From assembly GCA_028715865.1 (NCBI GenBank), contig JAQUQY010000002.1, forward strand, positions 1 to 23,642: 23,642 nucleotides of DNA. Direction: 5' to 3'. Origin of the DNA: Syntrophales bacterium. Lineage in GTDB: Bacteria; Desulfobacterota; Syntrophia; Syntrophales; UBA2210. The first letter of the stretch is position 1; every line of letters begins with the position of its first letter. Positions 14,641-21,945 of this stretch are shown here, piece by piece. Made by a program: the position numbers and the translations under genes. A model generated the notes under the pieces. It saw only the letters and a list, made by a program, of their open reading frames with translations. It was not told the DNA's origin and ran no database searches.

Positions 14641-15687
14641 TTATCTGAAACTCCTCAGGAAGGTATCCCGGCTCCTAAGTGATCGTGCGTCAAGATTGGT
14701 TAAGCCCCGCTCTTCAGCCCATCCGACAGCTTCAAGAAACTCGGTTCTTGTAATCCCACGGGATATCTTTGGATATTCAAAAGCCCTGTGTTCAACGCGG
14801 TACTGGGGCATGATATTCAGGTAGGTGTCGTGCGGCAGATTTTCCGCCACCCATGCGGTGAACTCCTTTGTGCCTGCAACCCTGTTGGGCATGACCAGGT
14901 GACGTATAAGAAGGCCGCGTCGGGCAATGTTTCGGTAATCAAGCTCGAGGACACCCACCTGGCGGTTCATTTCGATGATAGATTCGCTTGCCCGTTCGGG
15001 ATAATCACGTGCTCCGGGGGAATAGGTGTCGGCCATTTCGGGATCCATAAACTTGAAGTCGGGCATGTAGATATCTATGATTCCGTCCAGGAGCTTTATC
15101 AATTCGAGTCCTTCGTAGCCGCTTGTGTTGTAGACCAGTGGGATTGACAGGCCTTTGTCAATGGCGATTTTTAGAGCTTTGAGTATATTCGGCAGAATGT
15201 GCGTGGAGGTCACCAGGTTTACGTTGTGGCAGCCAAGGCGCTGCATATTTATTATTAACGATGCAATATGCTCACAGTTGGCTTCTTGCCCCCTGCCCTC
15301 ATGGGCGATGGGCCAGTTCTGGCAGAATACGCAACGGAGGCTACAGTTGGAGAAGAAAATGGTTCCGGAGCCCCGTTGCCCTACGAGTGGGAACTCCTCA
15401 CCGAAGTGTGGTGAGGCGCTGTACACCACCGCTTGTTCAAGGGTGCGGCAAAAGCCCCGTTCACCTTCCAGACGATTTACACGGCACATTCGTGGGCAGA
15501 GACGGCAGTCTTCGAGTATCTGCCACGCCTCCTCAATCCGTCGCGCCAGTATTCCTGCGCGGTCCAGTTTCTTATAGGCCGGTTCCTTCTCGTGTCCCGC
15601 TGAGGACAACCGGGGAGTTGGCAGGGTCGCCAACATGGCACTTCCCAGCACAATGGACTGGATTATGAAGCTTCTGCGGGAAATCAT
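14641..15687 (-). CDS. Radical SAM protein, PflA-like (COG1313 type), with a twin-arginine signal
   Basis: A 348-residue paralogue of the protein at 6121-7050; the cores match closely (HFGEE-PLVG, GSGTIFFS, LVYN-GY, ILDGxIDIYMPDFKF patterns). It differs by an N-terminal extension of about 26 residues that is a textbook Tat signal: SRRSFI at 3-8, hydrophobic IVLGSAMLATLP, and LSSA-G as a cleavage-like end. The cysteine group is Cys61, 64, 68 and 80 (CRLCPRMC), and the radical SAM motif is Cys115-x3-Cys119-x2-Cys122 (CSLRCVFC). AGGAA lies 9-10 bases before the ATG at 15687. It is divergent from the membrane spermidine-synthase-like gene (94 bases) and convergent with the AmrS-like gene. The substrate is unknown. 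Confidence 0.88.
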   Translation of the reverse strand: MISRRSFIIQSIVLGSAMLATLPTPRLSSAGHEKEPAYKKLDRAGILARRIEEAWQILEDCRLCPRMCRVNRLEGERGFCRTLEQAVVYSASPHFGEEFPLVGQRGSGTIFFSNCSLRCVFCQNWPIAHEGRGQEANCEHIASLIINMQRLGCHNVNLVTSTHILPNILKALKIAIDKGLSIPLVYNTSGYEGLELIKLLDGIIDIYMPDFKFMDPEMADTYSPGARDYPERASESIIEMNRQVGVLELDYRNIARRGLLIRHLVMPNRVAGTKEFTAWVAENLPHDTYLNIMPQYRVEHRAFEYPKISRGITRTEFLEAVGWAEERGLTNLDARSLRSRDTFLRSFR

Positions 15688-15781
15688 GGGAATCTGTTTC
15701 CTGTCGTGGTATTCTCAACGTTCCGGTGAAAAAGAATTACTAATGGGCTAATTATTTTTATGATAATTGGGAGTAATATTA

Positions 15782-17257
15782 GTGTCAAGCGCGACCGTCT
15801 CCTTCCACTTAAGACATAGTTTCGCATTTTTTCTCATAGGCTTTGCGCCTCTAGCCGCCCAGATCATAATGTTACGGGAACTGCTTGTTATCTTTTATGG
15901 AAACGAGCTCTCGCTGGGTGTAATGCTATGTGCCTGGTTCCTCTGGACGGCGATGGGCAGTTTCACGCTTGGGCGTCTTTCGGAGCGGATTGCCGAAAGG
16001 GAAGGGGCCATGGCAATAGTTATGGCGAGCCTGGCCATAGTATTGCCCCTTTCAATCCTGATGATCCGCCTGTCGAAGACCTTCCTGGACATTCCGCCCG
16101 GTGAGATAATTGATCCCCTCAAGATGGTTGCTATCACCTTCCTGGTGCTGGGGCCATTCTGTTTCCTGTCGGGCTCTCTATTCGCTGTGGCCTGCAGTCT
16201 GCGAAGTGAAAAGGCATGCAGTGACGCCGGAACGTCCATGGGCTTTGTATTCTACCTGGAATCACTGGGCGCGGGGGTCGGAGGTCTGGCTGTTGTCTTT
16301 GTCTTTTTAGCCAGGCTGAATCATTTTCATGGCCTTTTCGCAGTCTCAATGCTGCTCTGCTTATCAGCATTGGCTCTCCTCAAAGGGCGGGCGGGCACAT
16401 TTGCCCGGTCCTGTAGAGTAATGTCAGCTCTTCTGGTTATGATCTTCTCAGCCGGGCTCTTAGCCTCCTGGCCTGTCGATGTGATCACGCGGCAGTTGGA
16501 ATGGCACGGGTACAAAGTTATTGAATCCCGTGACACTCCATACGGTAACCTGACGGCTGTAACCGTTGAGCACCAGACCAGCTTCTTTGAAAATGGCCTC
16601 TGGCTCTTTTCATGGCCCGACCCAAAATCGGCGGAGCGTGCCGTCCATCTCGCGTTGCTGCAGCACAGGGATCCGCGACGGGTGTTGGTGGTTGGGGGCG
16701 GTATATCGGGATCCCTTGCCGAAACACTTAAGCATCCCTCAGTAGAGCGCGTGGACTATGTTGAGTTGGATCCCGAAATAATTTACCAGGGGAGGAAACT
16801 GCTTCCTAGGGACATTACGGCCGTTCTGGATGATGAAAGGGTCAGGTTAATCCATCGTGATGGAAGGGATCACGTTAAGGGAACAGATAATACTTACGAC
16901 GTCATTATCGTTGACCTGCCCGATCCCCTGACGGCACAGATGAATAGGTTCTATACTGCTGAATTCTTTGAGGAGTCCCTTGAAAAACTGAATTACGAAG
17001 GTGTTTTTTCAATTGCCGTCACATCGGCGGAAATTATGGTCGGTCCGAACCAGGTCCGGATACTCGCGTCCCTGAGGAAAACCCTGGAATATGTATTTGA
17101 CGAGGTGGTTGTTTATCCCGGGTCGACGGCCCGTTTTTTGGCTTCACCATCGCCGGGAGTGCTGATTGAAAATCCGGCGACGCTGGTCGATCGGTCCGCG
17201 GAAAGAGATCTCGATCTGCAATACGTAAGGGACTACTATCTTTTGTTTGATCTGTAG
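15782..17257 (+). CDS. Membrane spermidine-synthase-like protein, N-terminal membrane and catalytic part
   Basis: 491 residues up to an in-frame TAG. Residues 1-230 hold about six or seven membrane helices (opening FAFFLIGFAPLAAQIIMLRELL). Residues about 235-490 are an aminopropyltransferase/SAM-binding fold: VLVVGGGISGS (301-311), VDYVELDP with Glu328, VIIVDLPDP with Asp378 and Asp381, and MNRFYTAEFF. The classical GGGDG of spermidine synthases is GGGIS here, so true spermidine synthesis is doubtful. GTG 15782 is chosen because GGGAG lies 8 bases upstream; TTG 15767 is the alternative. Relatives continue in one chain into a second membrane domain, encoded here after the stop in the same frame. 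It is divergent from the Tat-tagged PflA-like gene. Confidence 0.82.
   Translation: MSSATVSFHLRHSFAFFLIGFAPLAAQIIMLRELLVIFYGNELSLGVMLCAWFLWTAMGSFTLGRLSERIAEREGAMAIVMASLAIVLPLSILMIRLSKTFLDIPPGEIIDPLKMVAITFLVLGPFCFLSGSLFAVACSLRSEKACSDAGTSMGFVFYLESLGAGVGGLAVVFVFLARLNHFHGLFAVSMLLCLSALALLKGRAGTFARSCRVMSALLVMIFSAGLLASWPVDVITRQLEWHGYKVIESRDTPYGNLTAVTVEHQTSFFENGLWLFSWPDPKSAERAVHLALLQHRDPRRVLVVGGGISGSLAETLKHPSVERVDYVELDPEIIYQGRKLLPRDITAVLDDERVRLIHRDGRDHVKGTDNTYDVIIVDLPDPLTAQMNRFYTAEFFEESLEKLNYEGVFSIAVTSAEIMVGPNQVRILASLRKTLEYVFDEVVVYPGSTARFLASPSPGVLIENPATLVDRSAERDLDLQYVRDYYLLFDL
17255..17257 (+). other. In-frame amber codon inside the spermidine-synthase-like gene
   Basis: TAG follows FDL, and the same frame continues PQRQLFLRRI-MDTVEEP, then VNRDLIPSLYYD, without another stop until 18109. 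From memory of the family, the segment after the catalytic domain normally runs on with an Arg-containing helix and an N-x-D-x-x-P-x-x-Y motif, as seen here. The amber thus seems to replace a single residue. Options are a nonsense mutation (for example TCG or TTG to TAG), a sequencing error, suppression, or a recoded codon. Confidence 0.75.
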
Positions 17258-17287
17258 CCGCAAAGGCAACTCTTCCTGCGAAGAATC

Positions 17288-18109
17288 ATGGATACTGTTG
17301 AAGAACCCAGGGTCAACCGGGATCTTATACCTTCCCTCTATTACGATACCCTGATTTTATGGAGCGCCCAACATAAGCCGCGGTTGGCCACTGTTCTTCG
17401 CAGTGCCGGAGCAGCCAACATCCTGGAGCTTATCGCGATAGGAATAATGTTAACGTTTGTCCTGGCTGTCTATGGCCGATGGAAGAGTCTTCCGGGCGCC
17501 GCCAAAGTTCCGGTTTTCTACGCCTGCTTCATGGCGGGCTACACGCAAATGACTGTAACGGTTCTGCTTATACTGGCATTCCAGGTTTTCTATGGATACG
17601 TTTATTACAAGATAGCCTTTCTTGTAACGGCCTATATGATTGGATTGATGCTTGGAAGTCGCTACGTTTCCCGGCATCTAAACGATATTGTCAATTATCG
17701 TAGAGCATTGGCGCTGATACAGTTCCTCCTCGCTTTATACACCATGTCCATGTGGGGCGCCATCTCCCTGATCCATGGCCTGCCTCCCCAGTCTTGGGCC
17801 AGGCCGTTATGGGAACTGTGCTTTCCGCTACTGCTGGCCTTCTTCGGCATTCTGGGGGGCATACATTTTCCGCTGTCGGGCGCACTCTACGCTGGACGAA
17901 AAAATAAAACAGGCGAGGCGGCGGGACTTATCTACGGTATGGATCTTACCGGGTCGGCATTGGGGGCCTTCCTCGCGGGAATGCTTCTCCTGCCGAGTCT
18001 GGGAATTGCCCGCACGCTGGTCCTTATGACATTCTTCAATCTTGTGGCTACCGGATGGCTGATGTTGTGGGAATGCCCGCATCGAAATGGCCGATACAGC
18101 CAAAGATGA
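17288..18109 (+). CDS. C-terminal membrane domain of the spermidine-synthase-like protein, separated by the amber codon
   Basis: 273 residues from the first ATG after the amber, in the same frame as the upstream gene. It starts with a soluble link carrying VNRDLIPSLYYDTLILW, then about six or seven membrane helices (for example IGIMLTFVLAVYG, MTVTVLLILAFQVFYG and FPLLLAFFGILGGIHFPLSG). The arrangement of the helices resembles half of a transporter-like bundle (DLTGSALGAFLAGMLLLP near the end). There is no convincing ribosome site before the ATG, so independent translation is doubtful; it belongs to the upstream protein as one chain of 775 codons. If the amber is a true stop, this half is a non-expressed remnant. 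Base composition and codon use show no decay, so any mutation would be recent. Confidence 0.75.
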   Translation: MDTVEEPRVNRDLIPSLYYDTLILWSAQHKPRLATVLRSAGAANILELIAIGIMLTFVLAVYGRWKSLPGAAKVPVFYACFMAGYTQMTVTVLLILAFQVFYGYVYYKIAFLVTAYMIGLMLGSRYVSRHLNDIVNYRRALALIQFLLALYTMSMWGAISLIHGLPPQSWARPLWELCFPLLLAFFGILGGIHFPLSGALYAGRKNKTGEAAGLIYGMDLTGSALGAFLAGMLLLPSLGIARTLVLMTFFNLVATGWLMLWECPHRNGRYSQR

Positions 18110-18230
18110 GTCGATTCAGCCACATGGCGAATTCATGTTGCGAACGGTTCATCCTTGTGCTGGAGCGCCCCTAGCCACGCGTCCATGGTGAATTTAATAA
18201 TGTTCAGCCTGTTGTGTATAGCGCAGCTTT

Positions 18231-20627
18231 TCATGAAGAGCTTGGCAGCTTTTTCAAAAGGGTCACCACATTCCGGCTTCCTTCTCTACGATAGTGGAAT
18301 CCATCCATCCGGCTACGGATAAAGTGAATGCCCAAGCCGCCAATGGGGCGTTCTTCAAGGGAGAGAGATGTGTCAACGTCGGCCCGGACCGTGGGGTCGA
18401 AAGGCTCGCCGTCGTCTTCGACTTCTATGTGAAGTTCATTTCCCGATTGCCTGATCCGCACCTCTATTCTGTGATCGGTATCGTCGGTAAAGGCATAGGA
18501 AGTCACGTTGACAAACCATTCCTCGAGAACAAGGTTGAGGTCCATTAGCAGAGGTTTAGACAGGGCGAGAGTTTCAGCCCTTTCGTTCAACCAGGCGGCA
18601 AGCCGCTCAAGTTCCTCCAGGCGGTTCGATAAGAAGATTCGCTCCCAGGAGGGCCTGTCTGTGGCTCCGTCATCTCCAGGAAGGGTGTTTTCACCCGGGC
18701 CACGGCCATGGTAGCGGACAATAAGAGACGTTATGTCGTCGGATTGCTCCGCCCCGTCAGCGAAAGCCTCAACGGACCGTTTCAGGCCCTCGATGCAGTC
18801 GCGGACAGGGGCGGCAAAGCAGCGTGCCGCGTACTCCAGCAAACGTTTTTCGCCGTAAAGTTCATCGCTGCGATTGGCTGCTTCGGTAATACCGTCCGTG
18901 TAAAGAACCAGCAAGTCGCCTGCTTCGACACGGATGCTGTGATTGTGATAGACCGATCCGGGGATGATCCCCAGGGCCGGGCCGGACTTGGCGTCTACAT
19001 TAATTATATTTTCTGCTCCACGGACCAGGAGTGGAGGGTTATGGCCTCCGTTAGCGTAAATAAAATCTCCCGTCGCCAAGTTCAGGATTCCGCGGAATAT
19101 GGTAATGAACATGCAGGATTCGTTGTCGGCGGCAATGTCTTCGTTGACTGCTCCCAGTGCGCGGCCGGGGTTGCGCAGGTTCAGTATCGCCGACTTGAGC
19201 ATTGTTTTGCCCACTGCCATGAGCAATGAGGCAGGCACACCCTTGCCGGACACATCGCCGATGACGATATACAGGTGATCATCGTCAAGAAGGCCAAAAT
19301 CGTAGAGGTCACCGCCCACTTCACGGGCTGGAACTAGCGACGCGTGCAGGTCGATGTCGCGGCGTTCGGGATAGGGGGGGAATAGCTTCGGAACTATTCC
19401 GAGCTGGATTTCCCTGGCGATGGATAACTCGCTTTCAATTCGCTCCCGGGCCGCCGTTGTGGCCGTAAGATCATCAATGTAACGTCGAAGATCATTTCGC
19501 ATACGGCTGAAAGCCCCTGTCAACATTGCCACTTCATCGCTGTTGCGGATTTCGGGAAGAGGGGCCTCGAAATCACCCTTTGCAAGCCTTTCCGCAGAAT
19601 CCGCAAGCTTTCTAAGAGGCCGTGCCACAGACCAGGCAATGGCGAGGGCCGGTATCAGCAGTAGAATTACGCCGGTTACGCCGACTAGTGCGCTAATTTT
19701 GTTAATGTGTCGCAGCGGTTCGAGAACCTGCGCCTTCGGACGTATAATGCCGAGGGACCATCCCGTGGATGGTATGGAGGCGTAGTGGGCAAGCGCCATA
19801 TCTCCGTCGAAGGGACTACGGTATTGAAAATGTCCCGACTCTCCGCTGATCATGCGCCTTCCCAGCTCTATAATGGATTCCCTCATCTTTACCTCATCCA
19901 GGGCCTCGGCGAGACTGAAAATGGTTTCCCTCATTTCCAGTTCCCGCCGTGGATGAGATATGAATGTCCCCCAGCGTGACAGAAGCACGGCTATCCCCTT
20001 TTCTCCCAGTGACAGTTCGTCAAGCATCCTTCGAATGTCTTCAAGAGAAAGATCGCAGGTGACGACGGCAACCACATCGTTTCCTACAAGTATGGGAACA
20101 GAATAGGTCACCATCAGCATACGGGCGTCAGGGTCATAATAGGGGTCGATCCACTGGGGTGTTTTCAGGTACGACGGGAGGTAGAACCAGTCGTGCTGGT
20201 AATCAAGTCCCGGCGATTCCCGGTCACTCACCAGAAAACGATCCCCTTCACGCAAGCCGTATAGGATTTTGAAGTCGCTTTTTTCCGAGATGTGAGCGGA
20301 AAGAGCCACGGCCATTCCCACTATTCGTGTATTTGCCGACAGCGTGACATAGATAAGGCGATCGACGGCATGGCGGTTCCATTGATGGGGGCTCCCTGCC
20401 AGGAACAGGGCCATCTGGTCGACGACGGTTCGGGGAGCGGCCAGGTGCTCCTCGATCCGGTTTAGAACCGCCTGGGACAGCTGCTCGTCCCGGCTCATAA
20501 CGAAATCAAAGGCCAGGCTCCTCTGATAAATATAGCTGAATCCCAGGACCGAGATGAGGACCAGACCGGTTCCCGCGAGAATTAGTGCCGCCATGCGACG
20601 GGCCAGGGAGAGCTTCATGATCCTCAT
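18231..20627 (-). CDS. Sensor PP2C/RsbU-type serine phosphatase with dCache, HAMP and histidine-kinase-like ATPase domains
   Basis: A 798-residue membrane signalling protein. Order: TM1 about 13-35, extracytoplasmic dCache-like sensor 45-300 (WIDPYYD, MVTYSVPI, CDLSLEDI patterns), TM2 about 312-334, HAMP 335-388, RsbU/SpoIIE phosphatase about 425-640, then a HATPase_c domain of the anti-sigma-kinase type 660-790. Phosphatase metal residues include Asp440 (GGDLYD), Asp458 (GDVSGKG), Asp578 (YTDG) and Asp630/631. The kinase-like part has Glu702/Asn707, EDDGEPFDP (737-745) and GGLGIHF (763-769). It would sense a ligand outside and control a partner-switch (STAS antagonist/sigma or other target) inside; no STAS protein is in the window. 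Its ATG overlaps the stop of the binding-protein gene (ATGA), so translation is coupled. Confidence 0.93.
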   Translation of the reverse strand: MRIMKLSLARRMAALILAGTGLVLISVLGFSYIYQRSLAFDFVMSRDEQLSQAVLNRIEEHLAAPRTVVDQMALFLAGSPHQWNRHAVDRLIYVTLSANTRIVGMAVALSAHISEKSDFKILYGLREGDRFLVSDRESPGLDYQHDWFYLPSYLKTPQWIDPYYDPDARMLMVTYSVPILVGNDVVAVVTCDLSLEDIRRMLDELSLGEKGIAVLLSRWGTFISHPRRELEMRETIFSLAEALDEVKMRESIIELGRRMISGESGHFQYRSPFDGDMALAHYASIPSTGWSLGIIRPKAQVLEPLRHINKISALVGVTGVILLLIPALAIAWSVARPLRKLADSAERLAKGDFEAPLPEIRNSDEVAMLTGAFSRMRNDLRRYIDDLTATTAARERIESELSIAREIQLGIVPKLFPPYPERRDIDLHASLVPAREVGGDLYDFGLLDDDHLYIVIGDVSGKGVPASLLMAVGKTMLKSAILNLRNPGRALGAVNEDIAADNESCMFITIFRGILNLATGDFIYANGGHNPPLLVRGAENIINVDAKSGPALGIIPGSVYHNHSIRVEAGDLLVLYTDGITEAANRSDELYGEKRLLEYAARCFAAPVRDCIEGLKRSVEAFADGAEQSDDITSLIVRYHGRGPGENTLPGDDGATDRPSWERIFLSNRLEELERLAAWLNERAETLALSKPLLMDLNLVLEEWFVNVTSYAFTDDTDHRIEVRIRQSGNELHIEVEDDGEPFDPTVRADVDTSLSLEERPIGGLGIHFIRSRMDGFHYRREGSRNVVTLLKKLPSSS

Positions 20628-21691
20628 GGGGATGGCTTTCCGGCAACCATGTTTTCAAATGACGGAGCGCCGGCCAGCGAACCGTGATGGATCATCAGCT
20701 CTAGCGTCGCATCGTAGGCTTCACGGGAAAGGACTCCGAACTCCCAGTTGTCGGCCGTTGAAGGGAAAATAGAGGCAAAAATCGTGCGGAGCATCCAGCG
20801 CATGTGAACCCTGTTAGTTGGAAGGTTGTCCCCGGAAACATAATCCATGATCACGTCCAGGGTTTCATCTTCATTGTCAAGGGCATAGCGCCATCCTTCC
20901 AGTGATGCGCGGACAAAGGCTTCAAAGACCCCGGGACGTTGCCGAAGGGTTTCCTCGAGTATATATAGCCCGTCTTCGGGCATGATTATTCCCATATCGT
21001 AAAGATCGAAGACAGCCAGGTCGGATTCGTCAAAGCCGCTCTGGAGCAGGTCGTGATATTCGTTGTAGCGCATGGCCGAACAGGCGACGGCGCCTTCGCG
21101 AAGAAAGAGCGACAGGGTTGCGTACTGAGGGAGGATGAAGGGTCGGACATTCCGGGAATCGAAAAGGGCGAGGTAGGGCGCATCAAAATCTGTTAGCCAT
21201 AGAGTCACCGGCCTTCCTTCCAGGTCATCCAGGGACGTGATGGGAGGTCCATGGTTGGGCTGACGTCTTGCCACCAGCAGAAAATTTCCACGATTCACAA
21301 TCTGGGCGATGTTAATCACCGGGAGTCCACCGACCCGCGCCTCTATGGCGGTAGGAAGCATCATTACGGCAACGTCAGCCTTTCCATGGCGGAGCATGTT
21401 GGGGGAGCTTCTGTCTGGACCGCCGCGAAGTATGCGAACATCCAGGCCTTCTTTTTCGTAAAATCCCCTTGCGAGAGCCATGTAATACCCGGCGAACTGA
21501 GATTGATGATGCCATTGCAGTGCCAGGGTAATAGTCTCGCTTCCCTGAATCGGCCCTGAACAAGAGGCTGTTGACGGCAGAATCAGAGGTAAAATCAGAA
21601 CAAAAAGGCGTATTGCGGCCGAAAAAAATCGGAACACCTTATAGGGCACCATGGAGGTAAAATCTTCTTTGATTCTCGTCTCGATGTTCAT
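20624..21691 (-). CDS. NMT1/THI5-like periplasmic substrate-binding protein
   Basis: 355 residues from ATG 21691. A hydrophobic signal segment (FFSAAIRLFVLILPLILPS) ends in TASC-S, which could be a lipoprotein or ordinary cleavage site. The mature part begins ITLALQWHHQSQFAGYYMALARGFY, then GLDVRILRGG and GKADVAVM, the hallmark of the NMT1/THI5/SsuA-like binding proteins that bind pyrimidine precursors, sulfonates or related small molecules. Neither ATG 21691 nor ATG 21652 has a good ribosome site; 21652 would give a more compact signal peptide. No ABC permease or ATPase gene is adjacent. Instead its stop overlaps the start of the sensor phosphatase, so it probably delivers the ligand signal to that receptor rather than to a transporter. 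Confidence 0.85.
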   Translation of the reverse strand: MNIETRIKEDFTSMVPYKVFRFFSAAIRLFVLILPLILPSTASCSGPIQGSETITLALQWHHQSQFAGYYMALARGFYEKEGLDVRILRGGPDRSSPNMLRHGKADVAVMMLPTAIEARVGGLPVINIAQIVNRGNFLLVARRQPNHGPPITSLDDLEGRPVTLWLTDFDAPYLALFDSRNVRPFILPQYATLSLFLREGAVACSAMRYNEYHDLLQSGFDESDLAVFDLYDMGIIMPEDGLYILEETLRQRPGVFEAFVRASLEGWRYALDNEDETLDVIMDYVSGDNLPTNRVHMRWMLRTIFASIFPSTADNWEFGVLSREAYDATLELMIHHGSLAGAPSFENMVAGKPSP

Positions 21692-21802
21692 GGTGCTCGA
21701 ATCTCTCACAGGCTGGCTTTTGCATGATAGAGCAAATAATCTGCCTTCAGGAAATTTCTGAGGAACTAAGGCCACATATGATACAAGCTCAATTTCTCAA
21801 CA

Positions 21803-21830
21803 ACTATAAGACACCAGCTATCACTGTCAA
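21803..21830 (-). promoter_or_regulatory. Predicted sigma70-type promoter of the binding protein/PP2C operon
   Basis: On the minus strand a perfect TTGACA (21830-21825) is followed after 16 bases by TATAGT (21808-21803), one base off consensus. Transcription would start near 21796, giving a leader of about 105 bases to ATG 21691 or 144 to ATG 21652. The remainder of the gap between 21692 and 21945 shows no RNA fold or plausible gene. Confidence 0.55.
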
Positions 21831-21945
21831 GAATAAAATCTACAGCATTTGCGGGAATATTTCTTGCCCGTGGATGTCATTTGAGATCTGGCAGAGATTC
21901 ATTTCATAAGCCGGAATCACATCAATCTGATCCCTCTATATGTTG

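Noticed and set aside
15737..15764. TATGAT box before the spermidine-synthase-like gene
   Set aside because: The matching -35 box is poor, and the implied start site would fall on the ribosome-binding site of GTG 15782.
17255..17290. Frameshift as the cause of the split spermidine-synthase-like gene
   Set aside because: Both halves are in the same frame with only a TAG between them; no insertion or deletion is needed.
18708..19229. Plus-strand open frame of 173 codons opposite the PP2C phosphatase domain
   Set aside because: The opposite strand encodes the intact metal-binding motifs of the phosphatase; this is a shadow.
21724..21909. 61-codon plus-strand frame in the gap upstream of the binding-protein gene
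   Set aside because: It overlaps the predicted promoter of the minus-strand operon, has no ribosome site and no family-like pattern.
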